The notes under the pieces were generated by a model. It was not told where the DNA came from, did no database searches, and saw nothing but the letters and a program-made list of their open reading frames with translations. From contig OY970217.1 of assembly GCA_963713965.1 (NCBI GenBank), positions 2,976,001 to 3,040,000 on the forward strand: 64,000 bases of DNA. Reading direction: 5' to 3'. The position numbers and the translations under genes were made by a program. Shown piece after piece: positions 42,344 through 51,917 of the stretch; position 1 is the stretch's first letter; the number at the start of each line of letters is the position of its first letter. The DNA comes from CALAGB01 sp963713965. Its GTDB lineage: Bacteria; Chloroflexota; Chloroflexia; Thermomicrobiales; Thermomicrobiaceae.

Positions 42344-43095
42344 GCATTCTGGATCGCGTACGTCGTTCTAATACTCCCGCCCCAGTTGATCCGGAGCCGG
42401 ATACCTTTGAGGAGATGACTCTCCAGGAGCACCTGGAAGAGCTGCGTACCCGCCTGATGTACGCGGCTGGATCGGTCATCATTGGGTTCATCCTCGGGCT
42501 GGTCGTCGCGAAGCGCCTGCTTCGCGTGATGGTCGATATGTCCCACCTCGGTTCGCTTGTCGCGATTTCCCCGACCGAGAGCTTCACCGTCTTCATGAAG
42601 GTGGCACTCTACGTGGGGATCGGCCTCTCGATGCCGGTGATCGTCTATCAGATCGTCAGGTTCCTGGCGCCTGGTCTGACCCGACGTGAACGGCAGTACG
42701 TGTTCCGAGCAATCCCGTTTGTCACCGTGATGTTCATTCTCGGTGTGCTTTTCGCATTCTTCATCGTCATCCCGCGCGCTTTGAGATTCCTCCACGGCTT
42801 CGGTGGCGATGTGTTCACATCCGAATTCCGGGCCAATGAGGTGATCTCGTTCTACATGACCCTCATCCTCTGGGTCGGCATCGTCTTCGAGTTACCACTC
42901 GTCATGTACATCCTGGCAAAAATCCATGTCGTGACGACTCGGATGCTCAGTTCGATGCGCAAGTACGCAATTATCGTCATCATGATCGCCGCGGCGATCA
43001 TCACCCCGACCCCGGATCCCTTCAACATGTTCATGGTAGCGGCCCCTATGTACCTGCTCTATGAGCTCGGGATCATCCTTACCAGATTCGCTTAG
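42337..43095 (+). CDS. tatC: Twin-arginine translocase subunit TatC
   Basis: A 252-residue membrane protein with six segments that binds twin-arginine leaders and starts Tat export of folded proteins. MTLQEHLEELRTRLMYA is the signature opening of TatC, and the later loops FIVIPRALRFL and ITPTPDPFNMFMVAAPMYLLYELGII are conserved. ATG 42337 lies within the short frame at 42266-42343. TatA was not found in the window. At least three likely Tat substrates (amidase, PstS, the 609-residue binding protein) are encoded nearby. Confidence 0.94.
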   Translation: MVSILDRVRRSNTPAPVDPEPDTFEEMTLQEHLEELRTRLMYAAGSVIIGFILGLVVAKRLLRVMVDMSHLGSLVAISPTESFTVFMKVALYVGIGLSMPVIVYQIVRFLAPGLTRRERQYVFRAIPFVTVMFILGVLFAFFIVIPRALRFLHGFGGDVFTSEFRANEVISFYMTLILWVGIVFELPLVMYILAKIHVVTTRMLSSMRKYAIIVIMIAAAIITPTPDPFNMFMVAAPMYLLYELGIILTRFA

Positions 43096-43154
43096 AAGCG
43101 TGTCCGAAGCGATCGAGTTATGTGACATCAGTTCGTGCGCCTTGACGACTGGAG

Positions 43155-44945
43155 TTAGCTCCAGCCGAGATCAGCGGGATTTCGCGGTCGCACGTTGAGC
43201 GTACGCTCGTTGCGGTAGGTGACCATTCCCGGCCCAGCGCCCTTGATCTTGCGCACGTAGCGTCGCTCTGTCGCGTCGACCTCGACCGTGGTCGATGTGC
43301 GGCCTGAGCTATACCATGCGGCGAGCGCGGCCGCGTCTTCGAGTACCTCGTCCGACTCCACATTTGCCCAGCGCAGCAGCACGTGTCCACCTGGAACCCC
43401 GCGCGCGTGCAGCCAAACGTCGTCGGGGCCCCCGATCTCAAACGTGACGGTCTCGTTCTCAGAACCGCTGTGACCCACGTAGATCGTGTCACCGCGCGTG
43501 GTGTGAAACGCCTGTGGCTGTTTTCGTCTGGGCTTGCGCGGCCCCTTCTTCCCCGTCTGAACCTCGACCGGATGTCGCCACTCCTGCCATTCGGCTCGCA
43601 CTGCCTCGATCTGATCGATCCCTTCGGCGAGTTCCGCCATCGCGCGAAGCTGTTCCAAATAGTTGATCTCCGACCGCGCGTCAGCTTCGATCTCCGGTAG
43701 ATTCCGCGTGGCCGACTGAGCCTTGCGGTAGCGTTCGAAGTAGGCCTGCGCGTTCTCGCTGGCGGAGAGAGATGCATCCAGTTCGATCTCTTGACCGTCG
43801 ACATCGAGCCGCTCCTGCCCCGGAGTAATCTCATAGATGCGGGCGTAGATCGTCTCGCCAATCTCTCGCCAGCGTTCCACGTCACGTGCACGCGCTTGTT
43901 CCTCCTGGATGGAGTGCAATCGCGACGCGGCGCGCTTGATGGCTTCGTCGATCTCCGCGATGAGGCGCGACCGACGCTGTCCATGACGTTGCGCCGTTGG
44001 TTCCGCTTTGATGTCAATGGATTGCTCAATAGCCGTCGAAATCGACTCGATCGGCTCCTCACGCCACTTCTCGGCGAGGTAGGCGAACGGGATCGGCGCA
44101 TAGGCGGCCGCATCGCCCTCTTCATCGTGATAGACGACCGGTGACCAACTGGACGTTTTGAGCGGCTCGAGGATCTCGGTGATCGCGTTCGTGAGCGCCT
44201 CAGCTTGATCCCTGGTCAGCGGATCGTCGAGAACGAACGACACGTCGCCAAACGCACGGAAGACCACCTCACGCGCCATTTGTGGGCTGAAGCCGGCCAG
44301 CGCACTCACAAGCGCCGGTGCGAGCTCAGTGCCGGGCTGAACGTCGCGCAATATCCGTTCAACCTGGCCGGTTCGGATGTCACGAGGATCCTGCTTCTGT
44401 TGAGGGGGCGGCGTTTCATACTGACGACCGGGCAGGATGGGCCTAACCCTGCTCATCTCTGGCGTCACGCGCTTGATCGCATCCAGGATTCGTCCGGTGT
44501 CATTGACCAGGATGATGTTGCTGCGCCGACCCATGATCTCAACGACCAGATCCGTGTAGACGATCTCCCCTGTGTCCTCGTCCTCCTCGTCCTCGCCAAG
44601 TTCTCGCTTCTTGTCCATGAAAAATCGCTTGGCTATACTCATTCGAACGACCCGCTCGAGCGGTGGCTGTTGAATTGACAGAATTTCCGCGCCGCGAGCG
44701 TATTTCCGTAGGAGCAGCAGAAGCGGGGAAACGCTGCTGGGATCGGCGCTCAATCGGGTTGAAGCGAGATAGAGACGTGGATTGCGACTGTTGGCGCTGG
44801 CGACGAGGTACTGGCGCTGGTGCTCTGCGTAGATTTCGAAGCCGATGGAGTCCGCATCGAGCTGGAGCACCTTTTGAATGTGTCCGCCTAACAGCCGGTG
44901 CGAAAGCTCGTCAGTGAGCGATGCAGTCGTAAGCGAATCGAACAC
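43155..44945 (-). CDS. rqcH: Rqc2/NEMF-family protein RqcH (fibronectin-binding-A/DUF814 family)
   Basis: A 596-residue NFACT-family protein. The NFACT-N domain runs to about residue 230 (LTDELSHRLLGGHIQKVLQ, then NSRNPRLYLAS). A coiled-coil middle (about 300-440) precedes the NFACT-R (DUF814) domain with DVWLHARGVPGGHVLLRW. Bacterial RqcH binds split 50S subunits with peptidyl-tRNA and adds Ala tails for degradation; many entries still call it a fibronectin-binding protein. GTG 44945 (GTGTTCGATTCG) follows GGGGGG and starts where homology begins; the longer frame to 44960 starts with TTG. Divergent from gmk. Confidence 0.88.
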   Translation of the reverse strand: MFDSLTTASLTDELSHRLLGGHIQKVLQLDADSIGFEIYAEHQRQYLVASANSRNPRLYLASTRLSADPSSVSPLLLLLRKYARGAEILSIQQPPLERVVRMSIAKRFFMDKKRELGEDEEDEDTGEIVYTDLVVEIMGRRSNIILVNDTGRILDAIKRVTPEMSRVRPILPGRQYETPPPQQKQDPRDIRTGQVERILRDVQPGTELAPALVSALAGFSPQMAREVVFRAFGDVSFVLDDPLTRDQAEALTNAITEILEPLKTSSWSPVVYHDEEGDAAAYAPIPFAYLAEKWREEPIESISTAIEQSIDIKAEPTAQRHGQRRSRLIAEIDEAIKRAASRLHSIQEEQARARDVERWREIGETIYARIYEITPGQERLDVDGQEIELDASLSASENAQAYFERYRKAQSATRNLPEIEADARSEINYLEQLRAMAELAEGIDQIEAVRAEWQEWRHPVEVQTGKKGPRKPRRKQPQAFHTTRGDTIYVGHSGSENETVTFEIGGPDDVWLHARGVPGGHVLLRWANVESDEVLEDAAALAAWYSSGRTSTTVEVDATERRYVRKIKGAGPGMVTYRNERTLNVRPRNPADLGWS

Positions 44946-45111
44946 GAGATTGCCCCCCAATTGGTCGCGATGTCGTTACATGGCTTCCTGATAGTGTACC
45001 GTTGGGGCGGGAATTGAGGGGGTGTGGTTGTTGATCGAGGAGCGAGAGAGTCGAGTCGCGAGCGAGCTTCGTGAGGGTGAACTGAACGACGAATCTGGGA
45101 GGGCGGTGACC

Positions 45112-45765
45112 GTGGCCGACGACGTTGGCCTGAATGCTCAGGCGGACGAGCTCATCGATGAGCTCAGGTCGTTGCCAAAACCGCGCCTCATCGTTATTTC
45201 CGGTCCATCGGGCGTTGGCAAAGATACCGTCATTGAACAGATGCGGCTGCATCATCCGGATTTTGTCTTCGCCGTCACCGCGACCACGCGCCAGCGTCGA
45301 CCCGGTGAGATCGACGGCGTTCACTATTTCTTCATGCGCCGCGAAGAGTTCATGTCAATGCGCGAGCAGGGAGAGTTTCTGGAATCGGCGGAGGTCTACG
45401 GCAACTTCTATGGCGTTCCCAAGGATCGAGTTCGGAACGCATTGGGAGCGGGAAAGACCGTAGTCGTCAAGGTCGATGTCCAGGGAGCGGCATCGATTCG
45501 CGAGATGGTGCCGGAGGCGATCTTCATTTTTCTGCTTCCACCGTCCATGGCCGAACTGATGCACCGCTTGCGCGGCCGCAAATCGGACGACCTCGAGGGA
45601 CTGATGACGCGTATCACCACCGCGTCACGCGAGCTGCGTTCCGTGCACGACTTCGACTACATCGTTTTCAATGAGAACGAGCGCCTTGACGAAACGCTCT
45701 CACAGATCGACGCCATCATGCGTGCCGAGAATTGCCGGGTGCGACAGCGACACGTGACGCTTTAG
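45112..45765 (+). CDS. gmk: Guanylate kinase
   Basis: A 217-residue GMP kinase (GMP + ATP to GDP). The P-loop is ISGPSGVGKDT, which keeps the GK form. VTATTRQRRPGEIDGVHYFF is the guanine-binding region, and EVYGNFYGVPK and HRLRGRKSDD are typical. The start is uncertain. I chose the GTG at 45112 because GGGAGG lies 9 bases upstream; a frame to 45022 would add 30 residues with a poorer site. Converges with def over a hairpin at 45808-45831. Confidence 0.92.
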   Translation: MADDVGLNAQADELIDELRSLPKPRLIVISGPSGVGKDTVIEQMRLHHPDFVFAVTATTRQRRPGEIDGVHYFFMRREEFMSMREQGEFLESAEVYGNFYGVPKDRVRNALGAGKTVVVKVDVQGAASIREMVPEAIFIFLLPPSMAELMHRLRGRKSDDLEGLMTRITTASRELRSVHDFDYIVFNENERLDETLSQIDAIMRAENCRVRQRHVTL

Positions 45766-45807
45766 GGCGTGAGTGATTACATTTCGCGCCGACATCGTGC
45801 ATGTAAA

Positions 45808-45831
45808 ACGGGCGGCCCATTGGCCGCCCGT
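45808..45831 (-). terminator. Rho-independent terminator between gmk and def
   Basis: ACGGGCGGCC (45808-45817) and GGCCGCCCGT (45822-45831) form a perfect 10-bp stem with a 4-base loop. On the minus strand, TTTTACATG follows, so it best fits the end of def; it may also stop gmk. Confidence 0.75.
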
Positions 45832-45855
45832 GATCGTTCACATTGGAATTGAATA

Positions 45856-46434
45856 TCAGGCGTCGCCAGCTCCACCGACCAGAACTTCGTCCTCGTTGGC
45901 TGCCTCTTCTTCGGCTTCTCCAGCCAGTTCTTCGAACTCCTCGTCCGAGATATGTCGCAACGTCGAGCGATCCTCGACTCGATCCAGAAACAGGATTCCG
46001 TCCAGATGATCGATCTCGTGCTGCAAGATGCGGGAGAGATATCCGGTGGCTTTGATGCGCACCTCACGGTCGTTCTCGTCTCGTGCTTTGACCGTGACGT
46101 TCATGGCACGCGGCACGTCGCCATACCATTCCGGGATGCTCAAACATGCTTCGGTGCCGACCTGCCGCCCGTTTGAGCGCACGATCTCTGGATTGACCAG
46201 AGACAGCTTCATCTCCGGGTCGCCCTCATGTTCGAGTCCCTCGGGAATGCCGATGACGACAACGCGTCGCAGCACACCAACCTGGTTGCCGGCCAAACCG
46301 ACGCCCTTTTCGACCTTCATGGTCTCATGCATGTCTTTGATTAGGCGACGAATCTCATCGTCAACCCGGCGGATTTTGATCGCCTTCTGTCTCAGCCGGG
46401 TATCGCCCTCGGTAATTACTGTCAGTGCTGCCAT
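45856..46434 (-). CDS. def: Peptide deformylase
   Basis: A 192-residue metallo-hydrolase that removes the formyl group from new proteins. Motif 1 reads GVGLAGNQVG, motif 2 EACLSIPEW and motif 3 QHEIDHLDG, the metal-binding His pair and Glu. In motif 2 the usual Gly (EGCLS) is Ala. Residues 168-192 form an acidic tail (EEFEELAGEAEEEAANEDE). ATG 46434. It follows priA on the same strand with about 120 bases between, the common priA-def order; fmt is not found. Confidence 0.93.
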   Translation of the reverse strand: MAALTVITEGDTRLRQKAIKIRRVDDEIRRLIKDMHETMKVEKGVGLAGNQVGVLRRVVVIGIPEGLEHEGDPEMKLSLVNPEIVRSNGRQVGTEACLSIPEWYGDVPRAMNVTVKARDENDREVRIKATGYLSRILQHEIDHLDGILFLDRVEDRSTLRHISDEEFEELAGEAEEEAANEDEVLVGGAGDA

Positions 46435-46555
46435 CGATGCATTCCCCGTTAGTTAGCGTGAAGTTCGCGTGCGAATTGCCGATTAAGTATATCGTGAATC
46501 GCCCAATTCTTCAGGCTGGTCAACGAAACGAGAGCCGCTCAACTCGCGAAATGCC

Positions 46556-49015
46556 TTATAGCAGACTGACGGGATCAACATCGACCAGCCAGCCGGGGTC
46601 GAACTGCGTCGCTTCCGCCAGCTCAAGCGCATCCCTGCCACGCAACAGGATCTGCCACTGAAATCTTCCGCGAATCCTGGCCGTGAACGCAGGAGTGGGA
46701 CCGAGCAGATCGACGTCCGTGAGCTTCAGGTTATAGGCGCTGTGAGCAAGGAGATCGGCCATCTCTTCCGCCGCCGATTGGCAGGTCGCCTCGTTGGGAT
46801 GTCGATAGACGAGGCGGATGAGTCGACGGAACGGCGGGTAGCCGTGATGCCTCCGGTAGGAGGATTCCTCGGAGAAGAACCCATCGAAGTCATAGGCGCA
46901 AGCCGTCTGTATAGCGTAATGGTCGACGGAGTAGGACTGCACCACGACCTGACTGCCAGGGACTCTGCGTCCGGCGCGTCCTGCCACCTGCGTGAGGAGC
47001 TGGAACGTCCGCTCCGCCGCTCGGAAATCGGGCAGATGCAACACGGTGTCGGCGTTCACCACACCGATGGTTGAGACGAGCGGGAAATCGAGGCCCTTGG
47101 CCACCATCTGTGTGCCAACTACGACGTCAACTTCATGGCGCAGAACCCGCTGCATCAGCGTCGAGTGATCGACCCCGCGTTTGAGGACGTCTCGGTCCCA
47201 ACGCATTACGCGGGCATGCGGAAGAAGCTTCTTCGACTCGAGCTCCACACGCTGCGTCCCGGTACCGTAATAGCCGATGGCGTGGCTGCCGCATTCTGGA
47301 CAATGACGCGGAGGAGGTTGGCGGTGTCCGCAGCGGTGGCAGACGATACGGCGCTGGTCACCGTGGAAGCAGAGCGGGATGTCGCAATACGGGCAGGACT
47401 CGACGTGCCCGCACGCACGGCACTGGATGAAGGTCGATTGCCCGCGCCGGTTGAGGAAGAGGATCACCTGCTCTCCCGCGTTGACGGCTTGTGTCATCCG
47501 CTCTTGCAGGTCCCGGCTGAAGATGTGGGTGTTCCCCTGCTGCAGTTCGAGGCGCATGTCGACGAGCCTCACGTCGGGAAGCTCGAGCTTCACCCGTCGT
47601 GAATCGATGTCCTGCACCAGCATCGGGCCGACTCGAGAGCGAAGCTCCAGTAACTGGATGTCGCCGTCCAGCGCGGACCGGTAGGTGCCGACATCGGGAG
47701 TCGCACTTCCCATCAGCAGCACGGCGTTGTGGAGCCGCGCGACCTCGCGAGCGACGGCACGTGCGTGATAGCGAGGCGGCACGTCCTGCTTGTAGGCGTC
47801 TTCATGCTCCTCGTCGATGGCGATAAAGCCGACATTCTTCAGCGGCGCGAAGAGGGCCGAGCGCGGCCCAACCACGATCGAGATCTGGCCAGACGCGATC
47901 GCCTGCCAGGTCTGGTAACGCTCGGAGTCTTTCAACCCACTGTGGAGGACTGCAACGCGACCCGGGAAGCGCTCAGTGAATCGTCCGACGACCTGGGTGG
48001 CGAGGCTGATCTCGGGCACGAGCATGACGACCTGACGACCGCGGCTGAGCGCCCAGGCCGCCGCACGCAGGTAAATCTCAGTCTTCCCACTCCCAGTAAT
48101 GCCGTGCAGCAGAAATTCCTGGTTCATTCCGGAACGCAGCGCTTGAACTACTTCACGCCACACGCGCGATTGATCCTCAGTGAGTTGCACGCGACGTGCC
48201 CCCGCGTCCGGTCCGTCCGTGTGCAATGACCGCGGCACTTCAATGACTGCTAGCGCATTGCGCTCCTCCAGCGCGCGCAAGGCCGCAGCCGTTACGCCAT
48301 GCCGATGGACCAGATCGTCCCAGGGCAGATCAGAGCCACCTGCGACCGCGGCTCGTCGTCGCACCACTTCCAGCGTGCGACGTTGAGCCGGCGCGCGGTG
48401 TAGGTCAACCTCGGTATCGGGAAGCAGTCGCACAAACCTCGTCGTAGCTGCGTTCGTGGAGCGCGTGCGCACCCGCGCGGTGCGCTGAATCACGCCTGCC
48501 TCGTCGAGACGCGGGATGATCGTGGTCAGACCGCGACCCAGTGCCTGCCTGGCGGCTTCGATCGTGATCTCGCCTCGCTCCTTGAGCAAATCGACGAGAC
48601 GCGCCTGTGCCGCGGTGAGCTTGACCGTATCGAGATCCACGCCATCACACAGCGTCAGATACTCGACGCTGCGTTGCGAGACGCCCGGCGGGAGAAACGG
48701 CGTGACGGCGTCATACTGCGAGCAGAGCGTGTTTCGGCGCAGCCATTGCGCCACAGCCCATTGTTGATCGTTCAGCCGAAATTCCGGCTCCACGGGAGCG
48801 TGTACCGGCCGAAGGGAAATGTCCGGAGTGTCTGTATGAACGCGGATGGTGACGCCGAGCTTCAGGTCTTTGCGCAGGGGCACCCAGACGAGCTGGTGCT
48901 CGGTAATGCGAGATCGCATTGTTTCCGGCAACAAATAGGTGAAAAGGCGGTCACGGTCCGCGAGCTGGGTATCGACCGCCACATCGACGTAGTACGTCCG
49001 GGGTGCTGTATCCAC
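46556..49015 (-). CDS. priA: Primosomal protein N' (PriA helicase)
   Basis: An 819-residue superfamily 2 helicase that restarts collapsed replication forks. It has the N-terminal 3'-DNA-binding region (VDVAVDTQLADRDRLFTYLLP), Walker A LHGITGSGKTEIYL, the DEEH box IAIDEEHEDAYKQ, MGSATPDVGTY and, in the middle, eight Cys in CRACGHVESCPYCD, IVCHRCGHR and CPECGSH that bind two zinc ions. GTG 49015. Length is a little more than the ~730 residues of E. coli. It is followed by def. Confidence 0.94.
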   Translation of the reverse strand: MDTAPRTYYVDVAVDTQLADRDRLFTYLLPETMRSRITEHQLVWVPLRKDLKLGVTIRVHTDTPDISLRPVHAPVEPEFRLNDQQWAVAQWLRRNTLCSQYDAVTPFLPPGVSQRSVEYLTLCDGVDLDTVKLTAAQARLVDLLKERGEITIEAARQALGRGLTTIIPRLDEAGVIQRTARVRTRSTNAATTRFVRLLPDTEVDLHRAPAQRRTLEVVRRRAAVAGGSDLPWDDLVHRHGVTAAALRALEERNALAVIEVPRSLHTDGPDAGARRVQLTEDQSRVWREVVQALRSGMNQEFLLHGITGSGKTEIYLRAAAWALSRGRQVVMLVPEISLATQVVGRFTERFPGRVAVLHSGLKDSERYQTWQAIASGQISIVVGPRSALFAPLKNVGFIAIDEEHEDAYKQDVPPRYHARAVAREVARLHNAVLLMGSATPDVGTYRSALDGDIQLLELRSRVGPMLVQDIDSRRVKLELPDVRLVDMRLELQQGNTHIFSRDLQERMTQAVNAGEQVILFLNRRGQSTFIQCRACGHVESCPYCDIPLCFHGDQRRIVCHRCGHRQPPPRHCPECGSHAIGYYGTGTQRVELESKKLLPHARVMRWDRDVLKRGVDHSTLMQRVLRHEVDVVVGTQMVAKGLDFPLVSTIGVVNADTVLHLPDFRAAERTFQLLTQVAGRAGRRVPGSQVVVQSYSVDHYAIQTACAYDFDGFFSEESSYRRHHGYPPFRRLIRLVYRHPNEATCQSAAEEMADLLAHSAYNLKLTDVDLLGPTPAFTARIRGRFQWQILLRGRDALELAEATQFDPGWLVDVDPVSLL

Positions 49016-49076
49016 GCGAAAAGTCTACCAACGGCGACTAGCGGACAGCGGAATCACCTGCCGAGATCGGTGGCGA

Positions 49077-50087
49077 CTATATCCCGCGCTCCTCAAGACG
49101 TTTGAGCAACTCTTCGCCGTAGGTGAAGAGTGCCGGTGTTCCGCCGGAGTGGAGGAAGACCACCGTTTCGTCCGATCCGATATCGCCGTCTCGGATATGA
49201 GCCATCAGTCCAGCCATGGTTTTCGCCGTGTAGACGGGATCGAGCAAAATCGCATGTGTCCGAGCGAGCGCGTTCATCGCATCGAGAGACTCGTCGGTGG
49301 GGATTCCGTAACCCTCTCCGACGAATCGGTCGTCGACGCGGATGTCGTTAGGGGAGAGACGGATGTCGCTGCCAAGAAACGCTGAGGTGTCGTTGGCCAG
49401 AGGATGGACGATGTCTCGAATCTCTTTCTCGGTTCCCTCAATGGCGATCCCATGGACGATGAACGTTGCCCCGGCGATTGCCGCCCCAATGGCGAGGCCG
49501 GCGTGGGTACCCCCGGACGTGCTGCTGGTCGTGTAGAGCCGAGACGGCTCGATTCCCATGTCGTCAAGCTGGCCCATCAGCTCGAAGACCGACGAGACAT
49601 ACGCGGAGGCGCCGAGAGGATTTGATCCGCCGCTGGGAATGATGTACGGCTCCTCGCCCCGCTCGAGACACTCCTCAGCGATTTGATGCATTGCGGGATC
49701 TCGTTCGCTCTCACTGGCAACGTAATGGATCTGAGCGCCGAGCATGCGATCCAGCAGCAAATTGACCTGGACTTTTGGCGGGTCGTCCGGGGTGTTCAAA
49801 ACCAGGATGCACTTCATCCCGGCTACGCGCGCCGCCGCCGCCGTCTGCCGGCAATGGTTTGAGCCGGTCGACCCGCAAGTGATGACGACCGACGCACCTT
49901 TGTGCTGCGCGTCCGCCATCAAGTACTCAAGTTTGCGCGTCTTGTTGCCGCCGAATGCCAGCCCAGTGCAATCGTCTCGCTTGATCAAGATTCGAGGGCC
50001 GTTCAGCGTCGCACTGAAGATGTGGGCGTCCTCCAATGGGGTTGGCAGGTGGGCCAAATGCAGTCTGGGTAATGCCGCGAGTTTCAT
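49077..50087 (-). CDS. PLP-dependent D-cysteine desulfhydrase/ACC-deaminase family enzyme
   Basis: A 336-residue fold type II PLP enzyme. The Schiff-base Lys is in LAFGGNKTRKLEYL and the phosphate loop is in TCGSTGSNHCRQTAAAA. Residues include SGGTHAGLAIGAA near the middle. The family holds D-cysteine desulfhydrase, ACC deaminase and L-cysteate sulfo-lyase; the exact substrate cannot be read. ATG 50087 follows GGGAAGG; a frame to 50102 adds 5 residues. It follows no gene closely and is divergent from the aminotransferase at 50261. Confidence 0.85.
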   Translation of the reverse strand: MKLAALPRLHLAHLPTPLEDAHIFSATLNGPRILIKRDDCTGLAFGGNKTRKLEYLMADAQHKGASVVITCGSTGSNHCRQTAAAARVAGMKCILVLNTPDDPPKVQVNLLLDRMLGAQIHYVASESERDPAMHQIAEECLERGEEPYIIPSGGSNPLGASAYVSSVFELMGQLDDMGIEPSRLYTTSSTSGGTHAGLAIGAAIAGATFIVHGIAIEGTEKEIRDIVHPLANDTSAFLGSDIRLSPNDIRVDDRFVGEGYGIPTDESLDAMNALARTHAILLDPVYTAKTMAGLMAHIRDGDIGSDETVVFLHSGGTPALFTYGEELLKRLEERGI

Positions 50088-50260
50088 ATGCCTTCCCGTC
50101 AATCAACGCAGTGTTCGATTCCAGATGTCGGGACTCGTACCACGGTAACGATCCGGGAGTCAATATCCATCCCATGGCTGGACATGTACGAGTCGACTCA
50201 CCGATAATCGAGCCGCGGTTACGAGCGCTCGCGCTCAATATGGAGGGAGCTCGACGTCCG

Positions 50261-51637
50261 ATGGAAACTGATCTGACTCAGCAAGTCGAACAAGAATTCA
50301 TCCAGAAGCACACCGGATCGAAGTCATATTACCAGCGCGCCGTGGAAGCTATCCCGCGGGGCGTAACGCACGACGTCCGCTACATGAAGCCGTTCCCGCT
50401 CTACGTCAACCGAGCATCCGGCTCCAAGAAGTGGGACATCGACGGCAACGAGATCATCGACTACGCCATGGGGCACGGTGCGCTCATCCTGGGCCACAGT
50501 CACCCGGGTATCGTGGAAGCGGTCTCGGAGCAGCTCCAGCGTGGCACGCACTACGGCGCTGGGCATGAGCTCGAAATCGAGTGGGGCGAGCGGATCTGCA
50601 ACCTGGTTCCGTCGGCGGAGCAGGTCGAGTTCACCTCGTCCGGCACGGAAGCAACGATGTTAGCGATGCGCATCGCCCGATCATTCACCGGACGCGAAAA
50701 GATCTTGAAGTTCGTCGGCCACTTTCATGGGTGGCATGACTACGCCGTTCCCGGTGAGCGGAACATGGCCGACTCCGTCCCACCGCCCGGGGTGCCGAAG
50801 GCGGTGCTCGAGACCGTGGTGGTTGCGCCGGTCAACGACCTCGACTTCGTCGACCGTCGGTTGGCCGAAGGAGACGTCGCCGCGGTGATCCTGGAGCCGA
50901 GCGGTGCTTCTTGGGCGACGATCCCGTTCCAGGAAGGTTTTCTGCAGCGCCTGCGCGATATCACCAAGAAACACGACACCATCCTCATCTTCGATGAAGT
51001 GATCACGGGGTTCCGCTGGTCGCCCGGCGGCAAACAGCAGTCATCCGGGGTGACGCCGGATATGACCACCATGGCCAAGGTCGTGGCGGGCGGACTCCCA
51101 GGCGGGGCCATTGGTGGACGAGCCGACATCATGAGGGTGCTGGATTTCACCGACGATCCCGAGTGGAACCGGACCAAGAAGATCGGCCATCCCGGCACCT
51201 ACAACGCCAACCCACTCTCCGCGGCGGCCGGTTCAGCCTGTCTGGCGTTGGTCTCTGATCCGGGCGTCCAGCAGCACGCCGACCGCATGGCCGCGGCCGT
51301 TCGCAGTGGCTTCAACGAGGTACTGGTGCGACACGACGCTCCAGGCTTTGTTTGGGGCGAAAGCTCGGTCTTCCACATCATGCTTGGGTCGACCTGCAGC
51401 AACATGTCGAGCGGCGACATGCACATTCCGGAGGGTGTCGACCCGCAAGCGTTGAAGTCGGGCTCGCCGGAGTCGCTCGGGCATACGCTGCACCTGAGCA
51501 TGCTGAACAATGGTGTTGACCTCTTCCACGGAGGCGGGCTGCTGAGCTCGTCGCACTCCGATGCCGACATCCAGAAGACCGTCGCCGCGTTTGATGCCAG
51601 CATCAAGCAGATGAAAGAGAGCGGGCTCTTCGGATAA
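50261..51637 (+). CDS. Class III aminotransferase, glutamate-1-semialdehyde 2,1-aminomutase-like
   Basis: A 458-residue PLP enzyme. DGNEIIDYAMGHGALILGHSHPGIV, FTSSGTEATMLAMRIAR, GHFHGWHD, and IFDEVITGFRWSPGG (the D-E pair) with TTMAKVVAGGLPGGAIGG (the PLP Lys) are typical of the HemL-like group. GSA aminomutase is one option; many relatives act on other amino substrates, so I do not give a gene symbol. ATG 50261 has GGAGGGAG about 13 bases upstream; an in-frame ATG at 50240 is an alternative. It is divergent from the D-cysteine desulfhydrase-type gene. Confidence 0.85.
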   Translation: METDLTQQVEQEFIQKHTGSKSYYQRAVEAIPRGVTHDVRYMKPFPLYVNRASGSKKWDIDGNEIIDYAMGHGALILGHSHPGIVEAVSEQLQRGTHYGAGHELEIEWGERICNLVPSAEQVEFTSSGTEATMLAMRIARSFTGREKILKFVGHFHGWHDYAVPGERNMADSVPPPGVPKAVLETVVVAPVNDLDFVDRRLAEGDVAAVILEPSGASWATIPFQEGFLQRLRDITKKHDTILIFDEVITGFRWSPGGKQQSSGVTPDMTTMAKVVAGGLPGGAIGGRADIMRVLDFTDDPEWNRTKKIGHPGTYNANPLSAAAGSACLALVSDPGVQQHADRMAAAVRSGFNEVLVRHDAPGFVWGESSVFHIMLGSTCSNMSSGDMHIPEGVDPQALKSGSPESLGHTLHLSMLNNGVDLFHGGGLLSSSHSDADIQKTVAAFDASIKQMKESGLFG

Positions 51638-51671
51638 GAGTCGAGTTTTAGTGATCCAATGATGGTACGGC

Positions 51672-51691
51672 GGGCGACTCATGAGTCGCCC
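51672..51691. repeat. 20-bp perfect palindrome after the aminotransferase gene
   Basis: GGGCGACTCATGAGTCGCCC reads the same on both strands. It lies 35 bases after the stop of the aminotransferase gene. It could be a terminator stem with little loop, or a binding site for a dimeric protein. No T-run follows. Confidence 0.5.
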
Positions 51692-51743
51692 ACTTCGCTC
51701 TTGAGGCGGCTCTCCGCGGAGTCGACTCGGTTCGTCGTTGCCA

Positions 51744-51816
51744 GTAGGGGCGACATTTATGGTGCCCGCGTTGACCATCGGCCAACATGGTTGGATGCCA
51801 TGAATGTCGCCCCTAC
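51744..51816. repeat. 73-bp palindromic intergenic repeat (GTAGGGGCGAC type)
   Basis: The element starts GTAGGGGCGACATTTATGG (51744-51762) and ends with its reverse complement CCATGAATGTCGCCCCTAC (51798-51816), with one mismatch in 19. Between them are smaller ATGG/CCAT repeats. This resembles short, mobile palindromic repeats (MITE/REP-like) that I associate with Chloroflexota intergenic regions. Only one copy is in the window. Confidence 0.55.
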
Positions 51817-51870
51817 GAAGGCGAATTATCACAATGGACAGGCATTCCGCAGTGCGCTCCACACAGAAGC

Positions 51871-51892
51871 GGGCGGGTCGATTGACCCGCCC
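51871..51892. terminator. Hairpin near the end of ilvE
   Basis: GGGCGGGTC (51871-51879) and GACCCGCCC (51884-51892) form a perfect 9-bp stem with loop GATT. On the minus strand it follows the corrected ilvE stop (51918) by about 25 bases. No clear T-run. Confidence 0.45.
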
Positions 51893-51917
51893 ACCGTCGT
51901 TCCTGAGTTAGTGGGTT

